Below are positions 57,302 to 64,000 of a DNA stretch of 64,000 nt, piece by piece. The stretch's first letter is position 1; each line of letters starts with the position of its first letter. The stretch is from positions 1 to 64,000 of the forward strand of contig NZ_LZJC01000127.1 in assembly GCF_001666755.1 (NCBI RefSeq). Direction: 5' to 3'. This DNA is from Mycobacterium sp. E1214 (lineage in GTDB: Bacteria; Actinomycetota; Actinomycetes; Mycobacteriales; Mycobacteriaceae). Both the position numbers and the translations under genes were made by a program. The notes beneath the pieces are model-generated. The model had not been told where the DNA came from. It saw only the letters and a list, made by a program, of their open reading frames with translations, and ran no database searches.

Positions 57302-58138
57302 CTAGCACGCGTCGTCGAGGTCGCTGGGCACGGGGTCGCCGGGGCCCCCGGCCTCGGCGCGGGCCAGCAATTGCGCGGTGTGCGCGTCGAACGGGGCCGA
57401 GTACGACACGTTCGCCGCGCAGCCGCCCCGCTCCAGCCCGCCGATCAGCCCGATCAGCGTGGTCCCGCTGACCCACGGCCCGCCGCTGGTGCCGTCCACC
57501 ATGCCCTCACACGCCAGCGCCGGGAAGCCGCTGTCCGAGACCGAGGTGCTGGCCTGGCAGCCGATCGGCGAGCCGCCCACCCCGGCCGGATAGCCGAGCA
57601 CGGTCACGCGGCTGCCGGGCGGCGGGGTGGTCCCGAGCGTCAGCGCCAGGCCGACGCGCGACTCCACCGAGCCGCCGGCGTCATTGGTCACCCGGGCGAC
57701 CGCATAATCGGCGTGCGGGTCTTTGCTGGCGGTCCAGCGCGGATCGAGGTAGACGGCGTCGGCCTTCCACACGTCGGCGGGCGCGGGCGCCGCGTCGCCG
57801 GCGAAGCCGGGGACGAACGTCACCTGCGAGGCGCCGGCCAGGCAGTGCGCCGCGGTCATCATCAGGTTTCCCGCCGACGAGTGCACCACCGAACCCGTGC
57901 AGACGTGCAGCGGACCGCCGTCGACGAAGATCGCGCCGACGCGCCGGTCCGGCTCAACCGGCGCGGCGGCCGCCTGCTGTTGGGGCTGGCCGAGCCGTTG
58001 AACCGGCCCCCCGATCCGCGGCGCGGCCACCGGGGCGCCCGACGCATGCTCGACCGGCCGGGCGCACGACGTCAGCGACGCGGTGACGCCGACCACCGAG
58101 CAGAGCACGACCACCGGTAAGCGCATCGGTTTCATCAT
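57302..58138 (-). CDS. exported trypsin-like serine protease, lipoprotein
   Basis: A 278-residue protein with a hydrophobic N-terminus ending in lipobox-like LTSC (Cys25), a Pro/Gln-rich linker, and a chymotrypsin-fold domain from ~65. The catalytic triad is complete: His98 in TAAHC, Asp144 in ADYAVAR and Ser218 in GTSGGP. Four to six other cysteines suggest disulfides. It resembles secreted mycobacterial proteases of V8/trypsin type; substrate unknown. Not remembered at this place in M. tuberculosis, so a lineage-specific member. The start among ATG 58138/58135/58126 is uncertain. Confidence 0.82.
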   Translation of the reverse strand: MMKPMRLPVVVLCSVVGVTASLTSCARPVEHASGAPVAAPRIGGPVQRLGQPQQQAAAAPVEPDRRVGAIFVDGGPLHVCTGSVVHSSAGNLMMTAAHCLAGASQVTFVPGFAGDAAPAPADVWKADAVYLDPRWTASKDPHADYAVARVTNDAGGSVESRVGLALTLGTTPPPGSRVTVLGYPAGVGGSPIGCQASTSVSDSGFPALACEGMVDGTSGGPWVSGTTLIGLIGGLERGGCAANVSYSAPFDAHTAQLLARAEAGGPGDPVPSDLDDAC

Positions 58139-58300
58139 GCCTGACGGGGACCGGCCCGGCCGACTCGCGCGCGCCGCGGCGCCGGCGTCGGTTTGCTGGT
58201 GGGACGCCCGCCGGGCGTGCGGCCGCCCCGCCGGATTACCGTTACGCCAAGCCGCGTTTCACAGTCAGGACGCGAAGTGAGTTCGCTGTGCAATATCGAT

Positions 58301-58352
58301 GTCCCCTGATTCGGGGGACACTTGGTAGGGCACCCTGGAGAAACCCCCGACA
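58301..58352 (+). promoter_or_regulatory. leader of the PAC2 gene with hairpin and ribosome-binding site
   Basis: GTCCCC (58301-58306) and GGGGAC (58314-58319) form a hairpin with loop TGATTCG-like sequence, about 50 bases ahead of ATG 58368. A strong AGGAGG sits at 58350-58355. The hairpin could be a leader element or a 5' stabiliser; there is no terminator T-run. Confidence 0.4.
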
Positions 58353-58367
58353 GGAGGCAAACCCACG

Positions 58368-59357
58368 ATGGCTCACCACCAGGACCCGGACGACAGCTAC
58401 TACCAGCCCGGTCAGGCCGGCATGTACGAGCTCGAGCTGCCGGCGCCGCACTTGTCGGCGGCCGACGGCCGCGGCCCGGTGCTGGTGCACGCCCTGGAGG
58501 GCTTTTCCGATGCCGGCCACGCCATCCGGCTGGCCGCCACCCACCTCAAGGCCGTGCTGGAGGGCGAGTTGGTCGCGTCGTTCGCCATCGATGAATTGCT
58601 GGACTACCGGTCGCGGCGGCCGTTGATGACGTTCAAGACCGATCACTTCACCAGCTACGACGACCCGGAGTTGAATTTGTACGCGTTCCGGGACACCGTC
58701 GGCACCCCGTTCCTGTTGCTGGCCGGCATGGAGCCGGACCTGAAGTGGGAACGCTTCATCACCGCCGTGCGGCTGCTCGCCGAGCGGCTCAACGTGCGGC
58801 AGACGATCGGCCTGGGCACGGTGCCCATGGCCGTGCCCCACACGCGCCCGATCACGATGACCGCGCACTCCAACAATCCCGAGCTGATCGCCAACTTCCA
58901 GCCGTGGATCTCCGAGATCCAGGTCCCCGGCAGCGCGTCGAACCTGCTGGAGTACCGGATGGCTCAGCACGGCCACGAGGTGGTCGGCTTCACCGTCCAC
59001 GTGCCGCACTACCTCACCCAGACCGACTACCCGGCCGCCGCCGAGGCGCTGCTCGCCCAGGTCGCCAAGACCGCCTCGCTGGAACTGCCCCTGATGGCGC
59101 TGACCGAGGCGGCCGCCGTGATCCGCGCGAAGGTCGACGAGCAGGTCGAGGCGAGCGCCGAGGTCGCTCAAGTGGTGACCGCGCTGGAGCGCCAGTACGA
59201 TGCCTTCATCGACGCTCAAGAAAACAGATCGTTACTAACGCACGACGAGGATCTGCCCAGCGGCGACGAGCTTGGCGCGGAGTTCGAGCGATTCCTGGCC
59301 CAGCAGGCAGAGAAAAAGTTCGACGACGACGACAGGCCTGACCCGCCCCGCCCTTAG
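58368..59357 (+). CDS. PAC2 family protein (Rv2714 counterpart)
   Basis: A 329-residue cytosolic protein of the PAC2 (proteasome assembly chaperone-like) family: VLVHALEGFSDAGHAIRLAA, EPDLKWERFITAVRLLAERL, IGLGTVPMAVPHTRPITMTA, GFTVHVPHYLTQTDYPAAAE. In actinobacteria these stand-alone proteins have no settled role. The C-terminal ~60 residues are acidic. ATG 58368 with AGGAGG at 58350. Followed by hydrolase and PhzF genes on the same strand. Confidence 0.9.
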   Translation: MAHHQDPDDSYYQPGQAGMYELELPAPHLSAADGRGPVLVHALEGFSDAGHAIRLAATHLKAVLEGELVASFAIDELLDYRSRRPLMTFKTDHFTSYDDPELNLYAFRDTVGTPFLLLAGMEPDLKWERFITAVRLLAERLNVRQTIGLGTVPMAVPHTRPITMTAHSNNPELIANFQPWISEIQVPGSASNLLEYRMAQHGHEVVGFTVHVPHYLTQTDYPAAAEALLAQVAKTASLELPLMALTEAAAVIRAKVDEQVEASAEVAQVVTALERQYDAFIDAQENRSLLTHDEDLPSGDELGAEFERFLAQQAEKKFDDDDRPDPPRP

Positions 59358-59399
59358 CCCGGCCCGCTCTGCGCCCGGCCCGACAGCAAGGTTGGCGAT

Positions 59400-60431
59400 A
59401 TGACCGAGCGGAAGCGCAATAGCACGCTCCGCCCGGTGCGTGAAGTGACCGCACCCCGGCTGGAATTCCGCACGATCCACGGCTACCGGCGGGCCTACCG
59501 GATCGCGGGTTCCGGGCCGGCGATCCTGTTGATCCACGGCATCGGCGATAACTCCACCACGTGGAACGCGGTGCAGGCCAAGCTCGCCCAGCGGTTCACG
59601 GTCATCGCGCCGGACCTGTTGGGCCACGGGAAGTCCGACAAGCCACGGGCCGACTACTCGGTGGCCGCCTACGCCAACGGAATGCGGGACCTGCTCAGCG
59701 TCCTGGACATCGAACGGGTGACCATCGTCGGTCATTCCCTCGGCGGCGGCGTGGCCATGCAATTCGCCTACCAGTTCCCGCATCTGGTGGAGCGGCTCAT
59801 CCTGGTGGGCACCGGCGGGGTCACCAAGGACGTCAACGTCGTGTTCCGGTGGGCCTCGCTGCCGCTGGGCAGCGAAGCCCTGGCGCTGCTGCGCCTGCCC
59901 CTGGTGCTGCCGGCCGTGCAGATCACGGGCCGCGTGCTCGGCATGGCGTTGGGCAGCACGGGCCTGGGCCGCGACCTGCCCAACGTCCTGCGGATCCTCG
60001 ACGACCTGCCGGAGCCGACCGCCTCGGCGGCGTTCAGCCGCACCCTGCGGGCCGTGGTCGACTGGCGGGGCCAGATCGTGACCATGCTCGACCGGTGCTA
60101 CCTCACCGAGGCCATCCCGGTGCAAATCGTGTGGGGCAGCAAAGATGTGGTGGTCCCCGTCCGGCACGCGTGGATGGCGCACGCCGCAATGCCGGGGTCG
60201 CGCCTGGAGATCTTCGAGGGCTCCGGCCACTTCCCCTTCCACGACGACCCGGCCCGCTTCCTCGATGTCGTCGAACGCTTCATCGACAGCACCCAACCGG
60301 GTGAATACGACCAGGCCGCCCTGCGCCAGTTGTTGCGCACCGGCGGCGGCGAAAAGGCCGTCACCGGCCCCGCTCCCACGCGCGTGGCAGTGTTGAGCGC
60401 GATGGGCTCCGACGAACGCAGCGCCACCTGA
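59400..60431 (+). CDS. alpha/beta hydrolase (Rv2715 counterpart)
   Basis: A 343-residue hydrolase. Oxyanion HGIGDNSTTWNAV, nucleophile elbow VGHSLGGGVAMQF, Asp in VWGSKDVVVPV, and catalytic His in EGSGHFPFHDDPARF make a full triad. Substrate unknown (meta-cleavage or epoxide-hydrolase-like by sequence). It follows the PAC2 gene by 42 bases. The last ~45 residues after the fold are polar. Confidence 0.9.
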   Translation: MTERKRNSTLRPVREVTAPRLEFRTIHGYRRAYRIAGSGPAILLIHGIGDNSTTWNAVQAKLAQRFTVIAPDLLGHGKSDKPRADYSVAAYANGMRDLLSVLDIERVTIVGHSLGGGVAMQFAYQFPHLVERLILVGTGGVTKDVNVVFRWASLPLGSEALALLRLPLVLPAVQITGRVLGMALGSTGLGRDLPNVLRILDDLPEPTASAAFSRTLRAVVDWRGQIVTMLDRCYLTEAIPVQIVWGSKDVVVPVRHAWMAHAAMPGSRLEIFEGSGHFPFHDDPARFLDVVERFIDSTQPGEYDQAALRQLLRTGGGEKAVTGPAPTRVAVLSAMGSDERSAT

Positions 60432-60452
60432 CGCGCGCCGTACAGTCGCGCC

Positions 60453-61151
60453 ATGGCCATCGACGTGACGGTGTTGCGGGTCTTCACCGATCTCGAAGGT
60501 AACCACGGCAACCCGCTCGGCGTGGTCGACGCGCGCCAGGTCGAGCCCCGCGATCGGCAGCGGCTGGCGACCCGATTGGGTTTCAGCGAAACGATTTTCG
60601 TGGAGGTACCCGCCGCGGGCGCGACGACCGCGCACGCCGTGATCCACACGCCGCGAACCGAGCTGCCGTTCGCCGGGCACCCGACCGTGGGCGCCGCGTG
60701 GTGGCTGCGCGAGACCGGCGCACCGATCAACACGTTAAGCGTCCCGGCCGGTGTGGTTCAGGTCAGCCACGGCGTGGGCGCGCGCGGTGACAGCACCGGG
60801 ATCAGCGCCCGATCAGAATGGGCACCGGAATTCGCCCTGCACGAATTCGATTCTGCAACAGCCCTTTTCGACGCCGACCCGGCTGATTTCACCGACGACA
60901 CCTCGCATTACCTGTGGACGTGGACCGACCGGGCCGCGGGCGCGGTACGCAGCCGCATGTTCGCCGCGCATCTCGGCGTGACCGAGGACGAGGCGACCGG
61001 CTCGGCGGCCATGCGGATCACCGACTACCTGAGCCGGGATCTTTTCATCACGCAAGGCAAGGGGTCGGTCATCGAAACCACCTGGAACGCCGAGGGCTGG
61101 GTGGGAGTTACCGGTCGGGTGGTCAATGACGGTGTGCGCCATGTCGACTGA
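60453..61151 (+). CDS. PhzF family isomerase (Rv2716 counterpart)
   Basis: A 232-residue diaminopimelate-epimerase-fold protein of the PhzF family: [20 protein letters not shown], catalytic Glu in [30 protein letters not shown], and [20 protein letters not shown] near the C-terminus. The reaction is unknown. Somewhat short for the family but both lobes are present. Third gene of the PAC2-hydrolase-PhzF run. Confidence 0.9.
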   Translation: MAIDVTVLRVFTDLEGNHGNPLGVVDARQVEPRDRQRLATRLGFSETIFVEVPAAGATTAHAVIHTPRTELPFAGHPTVGAAWWLRETGAPINTLSVPAGVVQVSHGVGARGDSTGISARSEWAPEFALHEFDSATALFDADPADFTDDTSHYLWTWTDRAAGAVRSRMFAAHLGVTEDEATGSAAMRITDYLSRDLFITQGKGSVIETTWNAEGWVGVTGRVVNDGVRHVD

Positions 61152-61166
61152 CGCGCCGACCGTCGC

Positions 61167-61652
61167 TCAGCGCTGCCGGTGCAGCACCGCGGCGAGGTGG
61201 TCCTGCAGCGGTTGCCCGACCCCGCCCATCTGCACCGTGTAGGACAGCTCGTCGCCGGCGAGGCGCAGCGAACGGCCCACGGCGGTCACCTCTTTGGCCG
61301 TCGGCGACAGGCCAATGGTCGCGGTCGCCGTCGCGATGTCGATCACGTCGCCGGCGCGCGAATAGGTGCCGACCTCGATTTCGGTGATGCCGCTCGGGTG
61401 GGCCAGCACCCACTCGAGGCGTCCGGGCCGCGGCACGCGAAGGTATCCGGTTTCCGCGTGCAGCGGCGTGCCGTCGGCGACCGCCCGGGTCTTCTGGCCG
61501 TAGGCCAAAAACGGTTTACCGACGTGGCCGAACACCACTTCTTCGTCGTAGTCGAAGGGCTCGATGGTCGGATACTTCCCCGACCCCCGACCGGCCCAGG
61601 CGCCCAGCAGCGGGGCGAGCTCCGCCAGATCGGGATGCAGTTCGACGGGCAT
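61167..61652 (-). CDS. nitrobindin, FABP-like ferric heme protein (Rv2717c counterpart)
   Basis: A 161-residue ten-stranded beta-barrel protein. The family opening LGAWAGRGSGKYPTIEPFDY, EETVVFGHVGKPFLAYGQ-like strand, and LHAETGYLRVPRPGRLEWVL are present. His152 in LQDHLAAVLHR sits where the M. tuberculosis protein has its proximal heme ligand (offset three). Ferric heme in this family isomerises peroxynitrite to nitrate. Convergent with the PhzF gene. Confidence 0.92.
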   Translation of the reverse strand: MPVELHPDLAELAPLLGAWAGRGSGKYPTIEPFDYDEEVVFGHVGKPFLAYGQKTRAVADGTPLHAETGYLRVPRPGRLEWVLAHPSGITEIEVGTYSRAGDVIDIATATATIGLSPTAKEVTAVGRSLRLAGDELSYTVQMGGVGQPLQDHLAAVLHRQR

Positions 61653-61670
61653 GGGTCCTCAGCCTAGACC

Positions 61671-62135
61671 TCAGCCCGGCGTCGAGACCTTCCGATGTTC
61701 GCGCAGCGCCTGGATCTCGCGCTCGAAGTCGGCGGCGGACGAAAACGAGCGGTACACCGACGCGAACCGCAGGTAGGCCACCTCGTCGAGGTCACGCAGC
61801 GGACCGAGGATGGCCAGCCCGACCTCGTGACTGGGCACCTCGGGTGAACCCGCCGCACGCACGGTGTCCTCGACCTGCTGGGCCAGCAGATTCAGCGCGT
61901 CGTCGTCGACCTGCCGGCCCTGGCACGCCCGGCGCACGCCACTGATCACCTTTTCCCTACTGAAGGGTTCGGTGACGCCGCTGCGCTTGACGACGGCCAG
62001 CACCGCGGATTCAACGGTGGTGAAACGACGGCCGCACTCCGGGCAGGAGCGGCGGCGGCGGATGGCCTGCCCCTCGTCGGTCTCCCGCGAGTCGATCACG
62101 CGCGAGTCGGGGTGCCGGCAGAACGGACAATGCAT
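61671..62135 (-). CDS. nrdR: ribonucleotide reductase repressor NrdR
   Basis: A 154-residue transcriptional repressor of ribonucleotide reductase genes. Zinc ribbon ligands Cys3, Cys6, Cys31 and Cys34 (MHCPFC..., SCPECG) are followed by an ATP-cone domain ([20 protein letters not shown]). The 3' tail is slightly longer than in other bacteria. In M. tuberculosis nrdR lies between the nitrobindin and LysM genes, as here. Confidence 0.96.
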   Translation of the reverse strand: MHCPFCRHPDSRVIDSRETDEGQAIRRRRSCPECGRRFTTVESAVLAVVKRSGVTEPFSREKVISGVRRACQGRQVDDDALNLLAQQVEDTVRAAGSPEVPSHEVGLAILGPLRDLDEVAYLRFASVYRSFSSAADFEREIQALREHRKVSTPG

Positions 62136-62275
62136 GACCGCTCCTTTGATGTGCCGACGACCGGGGACCGCAGAGCTTCGAGCCTACCCGCGCCCTGACC
62201 TGCGCGGCGAATGGAGGCGTCGGGCGCGGGCGGGCGCGGCGCGGCGGGCAACGCGGGCGACGGGCATGGCCGGAT

Positions 62276-62773
62276 TCAGCCGATCGGGGCGATCAGCGTC
62301 TGGCCGGCGACCAGGCTCGGCGAGTTCAAGTCGTTGAGTTCGCGGATCCGCTGGGCGACCTGACCGGTCGGCGCGTCGGGCGCCACCCGGTGGGCGACGT
62401 CTTGCAGGGACTCCCCCGCTTCGACCTTCACGACAGCGAGACGGTCGGGGACGTGGGCGGTCGCGGTGGTGGACTCGCCGTTCAGCGCCTGCCCGACGTT
62501 GGCGACCAGGCCCAGCCAGAGGGTGATCGCGCCGGCGCCCAGCGCCAGTCCGATGGTGGTCAGCCAGGTGACGGCGCGCTTGCGGTGCGGGGCGCGTGAC
62601 ATCGCGACCCCGGTTCCGTAGTACCGCGTCGCCTGGCCCGCGGGCCGCGACGGGCCGGGGCGGCGGGAGCGGGCCGCCACGCCGACGTGGCCGTAGCGAG
62701 GGTCGTGCACAGGCCCGTTGATCGGACGACGCGCGCTACTGGGGCGCTGCGAGACTGTGTGGACGATTGTCAT
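62276..62773 (-). CDS. LysM-domain membrane protein (Rv2719c counterpart)
   Basis: A 165-residue protein: basic cytoplasmic N-terminus, one membrane helix ([20 protein letters not shown], ~68-87), and an extracytoplasmic LysM domain (~113-163; [17 protein letters not shown]...[19 protein letters not shown]) that binds peptidoglycan. The M. tuberculosis counterpart is DNA-damage inducible and inhibits division. The divergent lexA and SOS-like boxes upstream support the same role. Start ATG 62773 with AGGA upstream. Confidence 0.9.
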   Translation of the reverse strand: MTIVHTVSQRPSSARRPINGPVHDPRYGHVGVAARSRRPGPSRPAGQATRYYGTGVAMSRAPHRKRAVTWLTTIGLALGAGAITLWLGLVANVGQALNGESTTATAHVPDRLAVVKVEAGESLQDVAHRVAPDAPTGQVAQRIRELNDLNSPSLVAGQTLIAPIG

Positions 62774-62799
62774 CTTGCGTTCCTCCGGTCAACTGATCC

Positions 62800-62855
62800 T
62801 CGCTCGTGTGTTCGACAGTATCGCTCGTGTGTTCGATAACCGAACATTCGAGCGA
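62800..62855. promoter_or_regulatory. three degenerate LexA boxes upstream of the LysM gene
   Basis: TCGCTCGTGTGTTCGA occurs at 62800-62815 and again at 62821-62836, exactly 21 bases apart. Read on the minus strand each is TCGAAC-ACAC-GAGCGA, one perfect and one imperfect half of the mycobacterial SOS box (TCGAAC-N4-GTTCGA). A third, CCGAAC-ATTC-GAGCGA, lies at 62840-62855 on the plus strand. LexA binding is inferred. Confidence 0.65.
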
Positions 62856-63021
62856 AGCGTGTCGCACGCGAGCAAAACGCTAGACCACGCCACCGACAAC
62901 CCGCTGTCGGTCGTTAGCACTGGCATGAGGCTCAAATACCCGATTGTCCGAAGAGTTACACATTTGTGATTACCGACTTCAGCGGCGTTTTGTTCCCGGA
63001 GGCTGCACTCCGACACGCTAG

Positions 63022-63037
63022 TCGAACACATGTTTGA
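63022..63037 (+). promoter_or_regulatory. SOS box (LexA operator) of lexA
   Basis: TCGAACACATGTTTGA, with half-sites TCGAAC and GTTTGA around four bases, matches the mycobacterial/Bacillus-type SOS box with one mismatch. It lies 33 bases before the lexA ATG, fitting autorepression. Confidence 0.88.
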
Positions 63038-63069
63038 TTCTTGTCGGCGGTGCGGCTACATTCAGTGCC

Positions 63070-63768
63070 ATGAGCGACAGCAACGACACCTCAGCGGCCG
63101 ATCCCGCCGTTCGACTGCAGTCTGTGGACTCCTCGCTGACCGAGCGGCAGCGCACCATCCTCAACGTCATCCGCACCTCGGTCACCACCCGCGGCTACCC
63201 GCCCAGCATTCGGGAGATCGGGGACGCCGTCGGCCTCACCTCGACCTCGTCGGTCGCCCACCAGCTGCGCACCCTGGAACGTAAGGGTTATCTGCGACGC
63301 GACCCCAACCGGCCCCGCGCGGTAGACGTCCGCGGCGCCGACGAGGACGTGGTGGCGCCCGCGACCGAGGTCGCCGGGTCGGACGCGCTGCCCGAACCCA
63401 CCTTCGTGCCGGTGCTCGGTCGCATCGCCGCGGGCGGGCCGATCCTCGCCGAGGAGGCCGTCGAGGACGTCTTCCCGTTGCCGCGTGAACTGGTCGGCGA
63501 GGGCACCCTGTTCCTGCTGAAGGTGGTCGGCGACTCGATGGTGGAGGCCGCGATCTGCGACGGCGACTGGGTGGTGGTGCGCCAGCAGAACGTGGCCGAC
63601 AACGGCGACATCGTCGCGGCGATGCTCGACGGTGAGGCCACCGTCAAGACGTTCAAGCGGGCCGGCGGCCAGGTGTGGCTCATGCCGCACAACCCCGCGT
63701 TCGACCCGATCCCGGGCAACGACGCGACCGTGCTCGGCAAGGTCGTGACGGTCATCCGCAAGGTTTGA
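63070..63768 (+). CDS. lexA: SOS response repressor LexA
   Basis: A 232-residue repressor-protease. Helix-turn-helix [20 protein letters not shown] (46-65). The self-cleavage site is Ala121-Gly122 (GRIAAGGP), with catalytic Ser156 (GDSMVEA) and Lys193 (ATVKTFKR). RecA filaments trigger cleavage after DNA damage and derepress SOS genes. ATG 63070 is preferred over a farther upstream start that would overlap the SOS box. Confidence 0.97.
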   Translation: MSDSNDTSAADPAVRLQSVDSSLTERQRTILNVIRTSVTTRGYPPSIREIGDAVGLTSTSSVAHQLRTLERKGYLRRDPNRPRAVDVRGADEDVVAPATEVAGSDALPEPTFVPVLGRIAAGGPILAEEAVEDVFPLPRELVGEGTLFLLKVVGDSMVEAAICDGDWVVVRQQNVADNGDIVAAMLDGEATVKTFKRAGGQVWLMPHNPAFDPIPGNDATVLGKVVTVIRKV

Positions 63769-63777
63769 TGCCGCGGG

Positions 63778-64000
63778 TCAGTCCGCGCGGGTGAATCCGT
63801 TCGCCTCGGCGACTTCCTCGCTGGCCAACCAGATCTCGGCGAGCGTGTCCTGGTATAGGTCGCTGCCTGGCGTGTAGTACAGCCCGAAGCGGGCGCTCGC
63901 CTTGATCGGGTATCCGTCGGGCACCTGGTACGGGTCGTCCAGGGGCAGGTGAATGGTCGGCCGGCCGCTCGCCGCGGGCCGGCTTCCGTTCACGTCGTCG
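63778..64000 (-). CDS. sunset-domain protein, C-terminal part (partial)
   Basis: At least 74 codons, open to the right edge; the in-frame GTG at 63993 is followed upstream by more coding-like sequence (DD), so the true start is probably outside. VPDGYPIKASARFGLYYTPG then DLYQDTLAEIWLASEEVAEA and NGFTRAD are the pattern of a 'sunset' domain (IKGN/S...YHxPxS..Y....AE.WF.SEEEA...GF), found at C-termini of actinobacterial surface or competence-associated proteins. Convergent with lexA. Confidence 0.7.
   Translation of the reverse strand, partial: DDVNGSRPAASGRPTIHLPLDDPYQVPDGYPIKASARFGLYYTPGSDLYQDTLAEIWLASEEVAEANGFTRAD

Overview
The window is high-GC DNA from a Mycobacterium chromosome, most likely a slow grower near the M. 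avium complex (the species is inferred). From about 20.1 kb to the right edge, the gene content and order match the M. tuberculosis segment Rv2668 to Rv2720, as recalled from that genome. Actinobacterial marker families support the genus: DUF732 secreted proteins, AftC, IdeR, SigA/SigB, Cei, DUF3000, DUF3159, DUF3710, DUF4193.

Region 1 (1-9.5 kb) is accessory. It holds the 3' end of a gyrB without a following gyrA, two overlapping DUF202 membrane proteins, and a nitrate/sulfonate/taurine-type ABC operon whose binding lipoprotein has an extra C-terminal part. A SulP anion transporter follows, then a 1049-residue TIR - STAND NTPase - seven-blade WD40 protein that looks like a stand-alone immune or abortive-infection sensor.

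Region 2 (9.5-13.1 kb) is visibly less GC-rich. It holds a large DUF1023 alpha/beta hydrolase followed by a small lipoprotein (a possible secreted effector with its partner) and gene remnants. It abuts a four-gene tRNA cluster (Val-CAC on the minus strand; Gly-GCC, Cys-GCA and Val-GAC on the plus strand), so it may be an acquired island.

Region 3 (13.8-20.1 kb) is rich in exported proteins: a proline-rich membrane-anchored protein, four DUF732 proteins, a polysaccharide deacetylase and small hypotheticals.

Region 4 (20.1-64 kb) is the conserved core. It contains a late heme operon of the coproporphyrin-dependent route (hemE-hemY-hemQ plus a methyltransferase), dxs, the TrkA pair, dut, cei, suhB, ppgK, sigA, sigB, ideR, sthA, a PAC2/hydrolase/PhzF group, nitrobindin, nrdR, and a divergent LysM-protein/lexA pair with SOS boxes. 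sigB has a SigE/SigH-type promoter. A CPA1 antiporter and a secreted trypsin-like protease interrupt the core block. No insertion sequence, CRISPR array or prophage was seen.
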